A stretch of DNA of 62,526 nt from Gammaproteobacteria bacterium DTU037 (GTDB taxonomy: Bacteria > Pseudomonadota > Gammaproteobacteria > Pseudomonadales > Pseudomonadaceae). Shown here one piece after another: positions 10,024 through 19,603 of the stretch (positions are counted from its first letter, which is position 1; each line of letters opens with the position of its first letter). A program made the translations under genes and the position numbers. The stretch covers positions 23,305-85,830 of the forward strand of contig LFRZ01000120.1 of assembly GCA_001513025.1 (NCBI GenBank), given 5' to 3'. Under the pieces are notes generated by a model. The model did not search any database, had not been told where the DNA came from, and saw nothing but the letters and a program-made list of their open reading frames with translations.

Positions 10024-10833
10024 ATGCATTCGACTTCGCAACAGGCCAGTCCGACGACTGCATCTGAGAAGCTGCTTTTATTACAAAAGCAGCACACTTT
10101 ATTGCTCGACGATCAGCTAGCTGGCCGGCATTTGCAGCAGAAAATACGCCCAACCACACCTTGGGAAGCGCAAGGTATACGTTTTGCACATTGTGTGATC
10201 CCTGCTTTGTACTTAACCGGTGATTCGTTGGATTATTTTGTCCTGCCCGATGGCCGGTTATTATTGTATCTGGCTGATGTGTCTGGGCATGGCACTGCTT
10301 CTGCGCTGATCAGTATGTTACTGAAAAACACAGTACGCGAATTTATCTTCGGTGCGCATGCGGCGTCGTCTACTGAGCCTGTGAACCCTGCGCAGGTGTT
10401 AGCCTATCTTAATCAGCGTTTGCTCACCTACGACTCTGATCGGCATGTCACGCTGATTTGTGCCATTATCGATACTGCTCAAGATCTATTGCTCTGGAGC
10501 GTTGCAGGGCATTTACCGTCGCCGATTTTATACAGTGATGGGCAAGCTATATTTTTACGTGGCAAAGGGCAACCGATTGGTTTGTTTGATACTGCAAAAT
10601 ATACAAATGAGCAGCGCGCTCTGCCATCAGCCTTTAGTTTGTGCTTGTTTTCTGATGGTATTTTAGACGTGCTGCCAGAAAAGTATCTGATTACCCGCGA
10701 AGCCGCACTGCCCAAGCTGATTAGTGCGGCGCAGGGTGACTATACACAGATTGTCGAGCGTCTAGGGCTGGCTAACTGCAGCAATATGCCTGATGATATC
10801 GCCATGCTGGTGCTGAGTAGGAATCTTGCATGA
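10024..10833 (+). CDS. PP2C/SpoIIE-type serine phosphatase without a receiver domain
   Basis: 269-residue RsbU/SpoIIE-like Ser/Thr phosphatase expected to dephosphorylate an anti-sigma antagonist. Metal-binding motifs: TGDSLD (D67, D70), LADVSGHGTAS (D85), AGHLPSP and FSDGILD. Residues 15-45 form a helical linker. The Pseudomonas relatives I know next to a STAS gene and tal carry an N-terminal response-regulator receiver; here that domain is absent and only about 100 bp separate the gene from mlaA. The stop overlaps the STAS gene (ATGA), so the two are coupled. Confidence 0.85.
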   Translation: MHSTSQQASPTTASEKLLLLQKQHTLLLDDQLAGRHLQQKIRPTTPWEAQGIRFAHCVIPALYLTGDSLDYFVLPDGRLLLYLADVSGHGTASALISMLLKNTVREFIFGAHAASSTEPVNPAQVLAYLNQRLLTYDSDRHVTLICAIIDTAQDLLLWSVAGHLPSPILYSDGQAIFLRGKGQPIGLFDTAKYTNEQRALPSAFSLCLFSDGILDVLPEKYLITREAALPKLISAAQGDYTQIVERLGLANCSNMPDDIAMLVLSRNLA

Positions 10834-11318
10834 GTGATGGTAAAATTCAGTGTGCTGAATACAGTGATACCTTCGTTTTAAAATGCGTGGGCGATGTGCG
10901 CTTAAACTTTTGTTCTGCGCTCAATGAAAAAATCGAAAAAATACTTAAAGAAAACTCACTCAAGTCTATTGTGATTGATTTGACTGAAGTGATCAGTATC
11001 GACAGTACAACCTTGGGTTTGTTGGCTAAACTGTCCATTTTATCTCGACGCAAATTTGGCATGCTGCCAACCTTGGCCAGTACTAACCCTGATATCAGTC
11101 GCGTGCTGGATTCTATGGGCTTTAATCAGGTGTTTAATATCGTACACACCCCCACGCCATGCCCCGAGTGCCTAGATGACTTACCTGAGCAGGATCAGTC
11201 GGAGGCGCTGGTTAAGGCGCGCGTGTTGGAGGCGCATCATATTTTAATGAGTCTGAATGAATCCAATCGCGACGAGTTTCGTGATTTAGTCAGTGCGCTA
11301 GAAAGTACGCCATCTTAA
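10830..11318 (+). CDS. STAS-domain anti-sigma factor antagonist
   Basis: 162 residues: a STAS domain (about 1-108) with the phosphorylation motif IDSTTLG (Ser59), then a roughly 50-residue acidic C-terminal tail containing PCPECL and a helix. The likely role is partner switching: the unphosphorylated form binds an anti-sigma or other target, and the coupled upstream PP2C protein would remove the phosphate. No kinase/anti-sigma gene is in the window. The same pair sits beside tal in Pseudomonas. Confidence 0.85.
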   Translation: MSDGKIQCAEYSDTFVLKCVGDVRLNFCSALNEKIEKILKENSLKSIVIDLTEVISIDSTTLGLLAKLSILSRRKFGMLPTLASTNPDISRVLDSMGFNQVFNIVHTPTPCPECLDDLPEQDQSEALVKARVLEAHHILMSLNESNRDEFRDLVSALESTPS

Positions 11319-11336
11319 TCGGTTCGCTAGAGGGTG

Positions 11337-11366
11337 CGCTGCCGGTGAGTCATACCACCCGCAGCG
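11337..11366. terminator. Convergent hairpin between the STAS gene and tal
   Basis: CGCTGC-c-GGTG (11337-11347) pairs with CACC-c-GCAGCG (11356-11366), one mismatch, in the short gap between convergent genes. No T-run is seen; possibly bidirectional. Confidence 0.4.
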
Positions 11367-11375
11367 TTGCGGCGT

Positions 11376-12293
11376 TTAGCTAAAAAGCTTTTCCAGTTTT
11401 TCTTGATCGCGTGCAAAGGCACGGATACCTTCGGCCAGCTTTTCCGTGGCCATCGCATCTTCATTGTGTGCCCAGCGGAAACGCTGTTGATCCACTAAAA
11501 CACGCTCTTCACCTTGGCTATTTTCGTGTAGTTTGCGCTCTAATGGACCCTGTTCATTGCTGAGCTGCTCTAATAACTCAGGGCTGATGGTGAGGCGGTC
11601 ACAGCCGGCTAATTGCTCAATTTGGCCAAGATTACGAAAGCTTGCACCCATGACTATGGTGGCGTAATTATTACCTTTGTAATAGTTATAAATACGCGAC
11701 ACAGACTGCACGCCAGGATCGTCACTGCCCGTGTAATCACGGCCCAAGGTTTTTTTATACCAGTCGTAAATACGTCCGACAAAGGGCGAGATTAAAAACA
11801 CCCCTGCATCGGCACAGGCAGCCGCTTGGGCAAAAGAAAACAGCAGGGTGAGGTTGGTCTGGATATTGAGTTTTTCCAAACGACGCGCGGCTTGAATCCC
11901 TTCCCAGGTCGCAGCGATTTTAATCAGCACGCGCTGGCGATCAATACCATGCTGCTCATAGCGATCAATTAAGCGCAGGGCATAGTCATAGCTGGCCTGT
12001 TCATCAAAAGATAAACGCGCGTCCACTTCCGTGGAAATACGCCCAGGAATCAGCGATAAAATCTCACGCCCCACCGCCACGGCAAATTGTTCGCAAGCGG
12101 CTTGTGGATGACCTGCGTACTCTTTTTGGATGTGCGCCATCAGCTGAGCATAGCGCGGAAAAGTCGCTGCTTTTAACAATAAGGACGGGTTGGTGGTGGC
12201 GTCTACTGGCTGTAAACGAGCAATCGCATCCAAATCACCTGTATCGGCAACGACAGTGGTGAAGCGTTTAAGTTGTTCGAGTTTTGAGGTCAT
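11376..12293 (-). CDS. tal: Transaldolase
   Basis: Non-oxidative pentose phosphate enzyme that transfers dihydroxyacetone from sedoheptulose-7-P to glyceraldehyde-3-P. Motifs: DATTNPSLL (residues 31-39), the Schiff-base lysine in [10 protein letters not shown] (Lys125), and a (beta/alpha)8 pattern ending in the LAEGIRAF helix. At 305 residues it is slightly shorter than the E. coli-type enzyme (about 317). The ATG at 12293 has a poor ribosome site but gives the family N-terminus. It is a single gene, convergent with the STAS gene. Confidence 0.96.
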   Translation of the reverse strand: MTSKLEQLKRFTTVVADTGDLDAIARLQPVDATTNPSLLLKAATFPRYAQLMAHIQKEYAGHPQAACEQFAVAVGREILSLIPGRISTEVDARLSFDEQASYDYALRLIDRYEQHGIDRQRVLIKIAATWEGIQAARRLEKLNIQTNLTLLFSFAQAAACADAGVFLISPFVGRIYDWYKKTLGRDYTGSDDPGVQSVSRIYNYYKGNNYATIVMGASFRNLGQIEQLAGCDRLTISPELLEQLSNEQGPLERKLHENSQGEERVLVDQQRFRWAHNEDAMATEKLAEGIRAFARDQEKLEKLFS

Positions 12294-12377
12294 AGTATGG
12301 GCTACAAAATATGAGGCTAAAAAATAGTGCGTAGAACATAACTGAGCGCTGAATAGGATGCAATTATTTATCGTCGA

Positions 12378-13352
12378 CTAGCGACCATCGAGTACGGCAA
12401 TCGCTTGATCGTAAACGCGCATGGGTTCATCGGTTTTATAGATATCGGCTGAGAGCAGTTGGCGAAAACGCCGTGCGCCGGGAAAGCTTTGGGCTAAACC
12501 GAGGATATGCCGAGTGATATGTGGCGCTTTACCACCTTGGGCGATATGTGCCACGAGGTAAGGACGCAGCTGCTCAAGAATCGCAGTGCGACTGATCTCA
12601 CGCTGTGCATCAGCAAAGAGCTGATGATCGACCTCACTAAGCAACCAAGGGTTGTGATAGGCCTCGCGCCCAATCATAACCCCATTAAAAGTTTGTAAGT
12701 GTTCTGCACATTGCTCAAGGGTTTTAATACCGCCGTTTAAAATAAACTCCAGCCCTGGAAAATCGCTTTTCAGTTGCGCAGCAATGTCATAACGCAAGGG
12801 CGGTACGTCGCGGTTTTCTTTGGGCGATAAGCCTTCTAAAATCGCAATGCGTGCATGTACAGTAAAACTCCGGCAGCCTGCCTCTTGCACGGTACCAACA
12901 AAGTCACACAGCTCGGTATAGCTGTCACGGCCATTGATACCAATGCGATGTTTGACCGTCACCGGGATTTGCACCGCGTCCTGCATCTGCCGCACACAGT
13001 CCGCCACCAGTTGCGGATGCGCCATCAGACAGGCACCAATCATATTATTTTGTACGCGATCACTGGGGCAGCCGATATTCAGATTGACCTCATCAAAGCC
13101 GGCGGCCTCAGCCATTTTTGTACAGGCGGCTAACTGCTCAGGATTACTGCCGCCTAATTGCAACGCTATGGGGTGCTCGGTCTCGTCATGACGCAGAAAA
13201 CGCGCGCTGTCGCCATACAGCAATGCACCGGTGGTCACCATCTCGCTATAGAGCAACGCACGCTTAGAAATAAGCCGTAAAAAGTACCTACAATGGTGAT
13301 CTGTCCAATCCATCATCGGTGCAACGGAGAAGCGACGGTTAACTCTATTCAT
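12378..13352 (-). CDS. dusA: tRNA-dihydrouridine(20/20a) synthase
   Basis: FMN-dependent reductase that converts U20/U20a in the tRNA D-loop to dihydrouridine. Markers: FSVAPMMDWTDHHCRYF at the N-terminus, catalytic cysteine in NIGCPSDRVQ...GACLMA, VKHRIG, FTVHAR and LNGGIK for FMN phosphate binding. Length of 324 residues is normal for DusA, and the D-W-T-D-H-H motif separates it from DusB/DusC. The 250 bp between it and the ferredoxin gene show nothing beyond AT-rich promoter-like sequence. Confidence 0.95.
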   Translation of the reverse strand: MNRVNRRFSVAPMMDWTDHHCRYFLRLISKRALLYSEMVTTGALLYGDSARFLRHDETEHPIALQLGGSNPEQLAACTKMAEAAGFDEVNLNIGCPSDRVQNNMIGACLMAHPQLVADCVRQMQDAVQIPVTVKHRIGINGRDSYTELCDFVGTVQEAGCRSFTVHARIAILEGLSPKENRDVPPLRYDIAAQLKSDFPGLEFILNGGIKTLEQCAEHLQTFNGVMIGREAYHNPWLLSEVDHQLFADAQREISRTAILEQLRPYLVAHIAQGGKAPHITRHILGLAQSFPGARRFRQLLSADIYKTDEPMRVYDQAIAVLDGR

Positions 13353-13602
13353 GGCATTTTAAGCTCTGTAAGAACGGTTTTGCATAGGCTGCAAGCGTGT
13401 TTTGTGCGCATAGTGTATGTCAAACATGCTCCGTTTAGGAGCGCGAAAGGTCTGCTATTTATAAAATGTGTGTGTTAAATCAGACTATTACAAGAGCCTG
13501 AGCAAGGCGTTTAAGTGATTGTCGCGATGCATTTAAAGCGTCTACTGGTTATAGAGGAGCAACTGAGTTGTTTTATGAATTTTGCTGATGCATGTATCTT
13601 TA

Positions 13603-13881
13603 TTAAGCGCTGTACTTGCTCTTTAAATGAGCTTTAATCACTAGAGGCTCAAGTACACGGCAGCAGCAGGGCAGAATTTCATCGCGGCGCAGATAGGCCA
13701 GCGGCGGTTTTTCATAGTCAACGCTACCGGCACGCAGGGTCACGCGGCAAGAACCGCAGTAACCACTGCGGCACTGGTATTCCACTTGATGGCCGGTGCG
13801 CTCGAGGCCTTCAAGCAGTGTTTCTGACTCGTCTAACTGGAAAATTAAATCTTCAGTAATGACTTGCATGGACTTGTCCAC
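13603..13881 (-). CDS. yfaE: 2Fe-2S ferredoxin for NrdB cofactor maintenance (YfaE-like)
   Basis: Small plant-type [2Fe-2S] ferredoxin of 92 residues. Ligands: Cys37, Cys42 and Cys45 (CRSGYCGSC) plus one of the CCC at 72-74. E. coli YfaE, in the same position after nrdB, delivers electrons to regenerate the NrdB diferric-tyrosyl cofactor; the same role is inferred. The GTG at 13881 follows the nrdB stop directly; an internal ATG (codon 5, 13869) is an equally possible start. Confidence 0.9.
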   Translation of the reverse strand: MDKSMQVITEDLIFQLDESETLLEGLERTGHQVEYQCRSGYCGSCRVTLRAGSVDYEKPPLAYLRRDEILPCCCRVLEPLVIKAHLKSKYSA

Positions 13882-15015
13882 TTAAAGCTCGAATTCGCCT
13901 AAGTCTTCAGCTGATACGGTTGAGTTGATCTGGCCAACCAAGTAAGAGCTGACTTCAACTTCTTGCGGAGCAACCTGTACGTTATCCGACACCAGCCAAG
14001 CATTGATCCAAGGGATGGGGTTGTGCGAGGCATTACTGAAGGCTGGCTCAAGCCCCACTGCATGCATACGTAGGTTGGTGATGTACTCAATATATTGATT
14101 AAGAATACCCAGATTCAGGCCAATCATTGAGCCGTCTTTAAAGAGGTATTTAGCCCATTCTTTTTCTTGCTGCGCGGCATGCTTAAAGATTTCAACACTT
14201 TCGGCATGGCACGAACGTGCTACTTCGGCCATTTCTGGATCATCCTGACCGTCTTGCATGATATTGATGATGTGCTGGGTGCCGGTCAGGTGCAGCGCTT
14301 CGTCACGGGCAATCAGGCGAATAATCTTGGCATTACCCTCCATTAAGCGGCGTTCAGCAAAGGCAAAGGAGCAAGCAAAACTGACATAGAAGCGAATCGC
14401 TTCCAGCACGTTAACGCTCATCATGCACAAGTAGAGTTTGCGTTTGAGCTCAAACAAGCTCACTTCGTGAGTTATACCATTCAAGGTATGGGTACCGGCG
14501 CCACACTTGTTGTACAGCATGCTGTAATGAATCAAGTCATCGTAGTACTTAGAAATATCTCCAGCACGCTCAATAATGTGCTGATTGCGCATAATATCGT
14601 CAAACACTAAGGCAGGATCGTTAACGATATTACGAATAATATGCGTATAGGAGCGCGAGTGAATGGTTTCCGAAAACGACCAAGTTTCAATCCACGTTTC
14701 CAGCTCTGGGATGGATACCAGTGGCAAGAAGGCCACGTTAGGGCTGCGGCCTTGGATCGAATCCAGCAAGGTTTGATACTTCAGGTTACTGATAAAAATA
14801 TGCTGCTCATGGTCGGGCAGATTACGATAATCAGTGCGGTCTTGAGACACATCCACTTCTTCTGGGCGCCAGAAAAACGACAGTTGTTTTTCAATCAACT
14901 TTTCAAAAATCGGATATTTTTGTTGGTCGTAACGCGCCACGTTAACCGACTGTCCAAAGAACATCGGTTCTTTGAGCTGATCGTTATCAGTTAGTGAAAA
15001 AGTACTGTATTTCAT
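13882..15015 (-). CDS. nrdB: Class Ia ribonucleoside-diphosphate reductase, beta subunit
   Basis: Houses the diiron-tyrosyl radical of aerobic ribonucleotide reductase. Ligands and radical site are recognisable: RTDYRNL (Asp), SETIHSRSY (Glu, His, radical Tyr) and [13 protein letters not shown] (Glu, His); the C-terminal tail binds NrdA. It is strikingly like E. coli NrdB in length and sequence ([33 protein letters not shown]). The ATG at 15015 is preferred because AAGGGTG lies seven bases upstream; an ATG at 15021 is too close. It sits between nrdA and yfaE in one operon. Confidence 0.97.
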   Translation of the reverse strand: MKYSTFSLTDNDQLKEPMFFGQSVNVARYDQQKYPIFEKLIEKQLSFFWRPEEVDVSQDRTDYRNLPDHEQHIFISNLKYQTLLDSIQGRSPNVAFLPLVSIPELETWIETWSFSETIHSRSYTHIIRNIVNDPALVFDDIMRNQHIIERAGDISKYYDDLIHYSMLYNKCGAGTHTLNGITHEVSLFELKRKLYLCMMSVNVLEAIRFYVSFACSFAFAERRLMEGNAKIIRLIARDEALHLTGTQHIINIMQDGQDDPEMAEVARSCHAESVEIFKHAAQQEKEWAKYLFKDGSMIGLNLGILNQYIEYITNLRMHAVGLEPAFSNASHNPIPWINAWLVSDNVQVAPQEVEVSSYLVGQINSTVSAEDLGEFEL

Positions 15016-15027
15016 AAACATTCACCC

Positions 15028-17304
15028 TTAAATCTTGCAGGCGCCACCAGCGCAATCATCTTCCATATCGCTTTGGCTATCATCAGCGCCATCACGAGTG
15101 TTTTGGTAATACAGTGTTTTTAGGCCGAATTTGTACGCTGTCAGTAAGTCTTTTAACAGCTGCTGCATCGGCACACGACCACCTTCAAAACGCTGAGGAT
15201 CGTAGTTAGTGTTGGAGGAAATGGCTTGGTCAACGAATTTCTGCATGATGCCAACCAAGTGCAAATAGCCTTCGTTGTTGGGCATGCTCCAAAGCAACTC
15301 ATATTTATCTTTGAGCTCGTCATAACCGGGCACCACTTGCTTAAGAATGCCGTCTTTAGACTGCTTAATGGTGACTAAACCACGTGGAGGCTCAATACCG
15401 TTAGTGGCGTTAGAAATCTGGCTGGAGGTTTCTGACGGCATCAAGGACGACAAGGTTGAGTTACGCAGGCCGTGCTTGACGATATCGGCGCGTAGGGTTT
15501 CCCAGTCTAAATGCAGCGGCTCAGTACAGATCGCATCCAAATCCTTTTTATAGGTATCAATGGGCAAAATACCTTGCGCATAGGTGGTTTCATTAAATGC
15601 GGTGCAGGGGCCAAACTCTTTGGACAGGTTGTTAGAGGCCTTCAACAGATAGTACTGCATGGCTTCAAAGGTACGGTGCGTCAGCGCATTAGCTGAACCA
15701 TCAGAGTACTTCAAACCATTTTTAGCCAAGTAGTAGGCATAGTTGATCACGCCAACACCCAGAGTACGACGCTTCATCGTCGCATTACGCGCGGCTTCCA
15801 GTGGGTAGTCTTGGTAGGTCAGCAATGAATCCAGCGCGCGTACGGCTAAGTCTGCTAAGTCTTCCAGCTCATCGAGGCTATCAATCGCGCCAAGGTTAAA
15901 GGCAGACAAGGTGCACAGCGCAATTTCCTTATCGGTCTCGTTGATATTTTCCAGCGGGCTGGTCGGCAGGGCAATTTCCAAGCACAGATTGGATTGACGA
16001 ATTGGCGCAACTTTAGGATCAAAGGGGCTGTGCGTATTGCAGTGGTCAACGTTCTGGATGTAAATACGACCCGTGCTGGCACGCTCTTGCATCATCAGTG
16101 AAAATAACTCAACGGCAGGCAGGGTGCGTTTACGGATGCTTTCATCTTGCTCGTACTGCACATAAAGGCGCTCGAACTCGACTTGGTCAGCAAAAAACGC
16201 TTCGTACAAACCCGGTACTTCATGCGGTGAGAATAAAGTGATATTGCCACCTTTAATCAGGCGCTGGTACATCAGTTTATTCAGCTGTACACCGTAGTCC
16301 ATATGACGCACACGGTTTTCTTCCACGCCACGGTTGTTTTTCAGAACCAATAAAGATTCAACTTCCAAGTGCCACATCGGGTAGAACAGAGTCGCTGCAC
16401 CACCGCGTACGCCACCTTGCGAGCAGGATTTAACCGCGGCTTGGAACAGCTTGAAGAAGGGGATGCAACCGGTGTGCTGGGCTTCGCCGCCACGAATCGG
16501 GCTGCCAACCGCGCGAATACGACCGGCGTTAATACCGATACCGGCACGCAGTGAGACATACTTAACAATGGCAGAGGTGGTGGCGCTAATGGAATCGAGG
16601 CTGTCACCGCACTCAATCAGCACGCACGAGCTGAACTGACGTGAAGGGGTGCGCACACCGGCCATAATGGGCGTCGGTAGCGAGATTTTAAACAGTGAAA
16701 TGGCATCGTAAAAACGTTTAATGTAGTTAATCCGCGTGTCTTTTGGATAGTCTGCAAACAAGCACATACCGATTAAGATATACAGCATTTGCGGGCTTTC
16801 GTAGACTTCTTTGGTCACGCGGTTTTGGACGAGGTATTTGCCTTCCAGCTGCTTGACCGCCGCGTAGGAAAAACTCATATCACGACCATGATCAATGTAG
16901 TCATTGAGCTCATCAAATTCAGCTTTATCGTAGTCACGTAAAATATGACTGTCGTAACGCTCTTCTTGGGTCAGTTTAGTGACGTGGTCAAACAAATGTG
17001 GCGGCTCAAATTCACCGTAGGCAATTTTGCGCAGGTGGAAAATCGCTAAGCGTGCAGCGAGGTATTGATAGTCTGGGGTGTTTTCAGAAATCAAATCCGC
17101 CGCTGCTTTAATAATGGTTTCGTGGATATCTTTAGTGCGGATACCGTTGTAGAACTGAATATGTGATTTCAGCTCGACTTGCGATACCGAGACGTTCTTT
17201 AAACCCATAGCAGCCCAATCAAGAACACGATGGATCTTGTCTAATTCGATGGGCTCTTGGCGACCATCGCGCTTGGTTACTTTAATGGCTTTAAAGTCTG
17301 TCAT
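15028..17304 (-). CDS. nrdA: Class Ia ribonucleoside-diphosphate reductase, alpha subunit
   Basis: Catalytic subunit reducing NDPs to dNDPs. N-terminal ATP-cone (TKRDGRQEPIELDKIHRVLDW), active-site cysteines in RQFSSCVLIE, NLCLEIALP (thiyl radical) and ALCTLSAFN, and the redox C-terminus CAGGACKI. From the ATG at 17304 (AAGGA seven bases upstream) it has 758 residues, as in E. coli (761). This is unlike the long (about 960 aa) NrdA known from P. aeruginosa. Two NrdR boxes and an ANR-like box lie upstream. Confidence 0.97.
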   Translation of the reverse strand: MTDFKAIKVTKRDGRQEPIELDKIHRVLDWAAMGLKNVSVSQVELKSHIQFYNGIRTKDIHETIIKAAADLISENTPDYQYLAARLAIFHLRKIAYGEFEPPHLFDHVTKLTQEERYDSHILRDYDKAEFDELNDYIDHGRDMSFSYAAVKQLEGKYLVQNRVTKEVYESPQMLYILIGMCLFADYPKDTRINYIKRFYDAISLFKISLPTPIMAGVRTPSRQFSSCVLIECGDSLDSISATTSAIVKYVSLRAGIGINAGRIRAVGSPIRGGEAQHTGCIPFFKLFQAAVKSCSQGGVRGGAATLFYPMWHLEVESLLVLKNNRGVEENRVRHMDYGVQLNKLMYQRLIKGGNITLFSPHEVPGLYEAFFADQVEFERLYVQYEQDESIRKRTLPAVELFSLMMQERASTGRIYIQNVDHCNTHSPFDPKVAPIRQSNLCLEIALPTSPLENINETDKEIALCTLSAFNLGAIDSLDELEDLADLAVRALDSLLTYQDYPLEAARNATMKRRTLGVGVINYAYYLAKNGLKYSDGSANALTHRTFEAMQYYLLKASNNLSKEFGPCTAFNETTYAQGILPIDTYKKDLDAICTEPLHLDWETLRADIVKHGLRNSTLSSLMPSETSSQISNATNGIEPPRGLVTIKQSKDGILKQVVPGYDELKDKYELLWSMPNNEGYLHLVGIMQKFVDQAISSNTNYDPQRFEGGRVPMQQLLKDLLTAYKFGLKTLYYQNTRDGADDSQSDMEDDCAGGACKI

Positions 17305-17384
17305 AATGAAATCCTTATGGAATTTATGCGCAATAGGGCTTGAATATTTGCGAGTACTATTGTAGAGCGGGATTTGTGTGCAAA

Positions 17385-17430
17385 ACACATCATATAGTGT
17401 TTATGCTAAAAGAGAGACGCAATATAGGGT
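17385..17430 (-). promoter_or_regulatory. Tandem NrdR boxes upstream of nrdA
   Basis: Box 1, ACACATCATATAGTGT (17385-17400), matches the NrdR consensus acaCwAtATaTwGtgt at 14 of 16 positions. Box 2, AGACGCAATATAGGGT (17415-17430), matches at 11 of 16. The start-to-start spacing is 30 bp, about three helical turns, as NrdR requires. They lie 81-126 bp upstream of the chosen nrdA start. Confidence 0.8.
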
Positions 17431-17435
17431 ATTGG

Positions 17436-17449
17436 TTGATTAAGATCAA
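17436..17449. promoter_or_regulatory. Perfect ANR/FNR box between nrdA and the DUF1289 gene
   Basis: TTGATTAAGATCAA is a full consensus TTGAT-N4-ATCAA site, within a longer 7-bp-arm repeat (GGTTGAT/ATCAACC, 17434-17451). It lies five bases from the distal NrdR box, about 138 bp from the nrdA start and 223 bp from the divergent gene. Confidence 0.75.
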
Positions 17450-17665
17450 CCTGCTAAAACGGGGTGATTTTGCTTGTTTTGCGCTGTAAGCCTGATGCTC
17501 TGTAGGCTTGCTGAGCTGTAAAATTTATACAATTAATTTGCTTGCGTTTTTGATTTTAAGAGGGTAATTCGCGGGCAGAATTGAGTCGTTTAAAAAGTAA
17601 TCAATTATCGTCTAGCTCTAGCATAATTGTCATATTGAGTGTGTATTTTAAAGGCTATATTTTCT

Positions 17666-17920
17666 ATGCAGCAGCTTGAGTTTTTTGAAATCCCCAGCCC
17701 CTGCATTGGTGTCTGTGAAGCCAATAACAGGGGCTATTGTAAAGGCTGTTTTCGTTCCCGTGATGAGCGTCTATACTGGCTTCAGTTCAGTGAAACGGAC
17801 AAGCGTCAGGTGGTGCGCTTATGTCAGCAACGTAAAGCGCGCGTCCTAAAAGCTAAAGAAGCGGCTTTAGAGGCGGCCAAGCCACAGGATGAGCAGCCTG
17901 AACAGCCCAGCATGTTTTAA
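17666..17920 (+). CDS. DUF1289 cysteine-rich small protein
   Basis: 84 residues with the DUF1289 pattern: PSPCIGVC, GYCKGCFRSRDE, WLQF and a final cysteine in VRLCQQRKAR. The four early cysteines suggest metal or Fe-S binding, but the family role is not established. The start is taken at ATG 17666, which gives the family N-terminus; a GTG at 17639 would add nine unlikely residues. It is divergent from nrdA, and the upstream 361 bp hold the NrdR and ANR-like boxes. It converges on cydC. Confidence 0.85.
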   Translation: MQQLEFFEIPSPCIGVCEANNRGYCKGCFRSRDERLYWLQFSETDKRQVVRLCQQRKARVLKAKEAALEAAKPQDEQPEQPSMF

Positions 17921-17950
17921 CTGCGCAGATGTCATTGCAGTGCGCGCCGT

Positions 17951-19603
17951 TCATGGCGAGGATAGATGCAAGCGCTGGGCGTCAGGAATATCCATCTCAT
18001 GGTGACTGACAATCATCAGAATACCATTGGCTTGGCGCTTGCGTAATGCAGCGAGAACTTGATAGCTACTGGTGCTGTCGAGTCCGGCGAAGGGCTCATC
18101 CAGCAATAAAATTGGACGCTGGGCCAGTAACAAGCGGGCTAAGGCAATGCGGCGAGCTTGGCCGCCCGAGATTTGTGCGCCGTATTCGCCGAGTGCCGTG
18201 TCTAGGCCGTTTTGCTCCTGAGCCCAATCGGCCAATGCTACATCGGCTAAGACTTGCCACAGCTGCTCATCGCTGGCGTGTGGGTCTGCTAAGCGTAAAT
18301 TGCTGGCTAAGCTGCGATCGAAGATATCGAGTTGTTGTGGCAAATAACCAATGCACTCATCCAGTTGCCACTGGTCATAAGGGCGCTGATTAATCAGATA
18401 ATTACCACTGCTGGGCGCTAGAGTGTTGGCGAATACTTTTAATAAGGTGGTTTTACCAATGCCGGATGCGCCAGTAATTAGTAGCACTTGGCCGCTATGT
18501 AGAGCAATATTGATGTGTTCTGGGCCATTTAAAGCGCCAGGTATACGGGCGCAAAGCTGCTCAGTTTGCAAATGAAAAGGTGCGCTGGGACGTGGTTTAT
18601 CAGCCTCTTCGGCGACCTTAAGTTGAGACTGATTAAGTTGCATCAACTGGTTAATCCGATCACGCGCAGCTTGGCTTTGACCTAGGCCAATAAAGCTGCC
18701 AGCCAGCGGTACTAAGGCTTCATGAATACCCAATAAAGCCAAAGCTGCGGCCAGTAGCCAAGGCACGCTGAGCATCTCGGCGTAGACCATGGGCACAGCA
18801 AACCATAATAGGCTCGCCAAACTGACTGCCAAGGCCAATTGTTGCAGCAGTGCTAGCAGGCTAATCAGTTGTTGCTGTTGATAGTGCTGCTCTTGGTAAT
18901 GATCATCGGCGCTTAAAGTATCACGCTGCTGCTGTTGCCAGCCTTGCCAGAGCGTTAAAGACGTCAGTAGCGATAAGGATTCTAAAAAGTGTTCACGGCG
19001 CAGTTCAGCCGCGAGCACATCACTTAGAGCAAGCTTACGCCCACGCCAAAAACCGAGTGCGGGCACCAGTAACAATGCGGTCAATAAGCCAGCGCTGGCG
19101 GCATAGGCCAGTTGTGGCTGCAGCCAGTAAGCAAAAAGAAAATAGGCTGTAACAATTAAGACGGCCCAAAACCAAGGTGCGATAAACTGCAATGGAAAAC
19201 GGTCAAGGCGGTCAATATCCGCCACTAAGCGGTGCATGGTAGCGGCGGAGCCGGTACTGTCTTGGTGAGCTGGGGCATTGCGCAAGGTCAGGGCGCGAAA
19301 CACTTGACTGCGTAAGTCTTTCAGCAGCGATAGAGTGGCATGGTGCGAGGTAACACGTTCGCCATAGCGTCCAGCGGTGCGCACAATCGCAAATAAGCGA
19401 ATCAAGGCCGCAGGACGAAAGTAGTCAAAGGTAAAAGAACTGCTCACCACTAAACCGGCAATTGCCGATGCGGTAATAAACCAACCTGAGGTGGCCAGTA
19501 AGGCAATGGCTGAGAATAAGGTGAGCGCGCCTAAGAATAGCGCTAAGCTCCAATGGGCTTGACGGCTGCGTAGCAAGTTACGCAAACGCATGGGCTTTAG
19601 CAT
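17951..19603 (-). CDS. cydC: Heterodimeric ABC exporter subunit CydC
   Basis: Inner-membrane ABC half-transporter (550 residues) that with CydD exports glutathione/cysteine and is required for cytochrome bd assembly. Six-helix membrane domain (about 15-310), then a nucleotide-binding domain with Walker A GASGIGKTT, signature ISGGQARRIALAR, Walker B LLLDEPFAGLD and the H-loop SHHEMD. The start overlaps the end of cydD by 7 bp. No cydAB genes are in the window. Confidence 0.93.
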   Translation of the reverse strand: MLKPMRLRNLLRSRQAHWSLALFLGALTLFSAIALLATSGWFITASAIAGLVVSSSFTFDYFRPAALIRLFAIVRTAGRYGERVTSHHATLSLLKDLRSQVFRALTLRNAPAHQDSTGSAATMHRLVADIDRLDRFPLQFIAPWFWAVLIVTAYFLFAYWLQPQLAYAASAGLLTALLLVPALGFWRGRKLALSDVLAAELRREHFLESLSLLTSLTLWQGWQQQQRDTLSADDHYQEQHYQQQQLISLLALLQQLALAVSLASLLWFAVPMVYAEMLSVPWLLAAALALLGIHEALVPLAGSFIGLGQSQAARDRINQLMQLNQSQLKVAEEADKPRPSAPFHLQTEQLCARIPGALNGPEHINIALHSGQVLLITGASGIGKTTLLKVFANTLAPSSGNYLINQRPYDQWQLDECIGYLPQQLDIFDRSLASNLRLADPHASDEQLWQVLADVALADWAQEQNGLDTALGEYGAQISGGQARRIALARLLLAQRPILLLDEPFAGLDSTSSYQVLAALRKRQANGILMIVSHHEMDIPDAQRLHLSSP

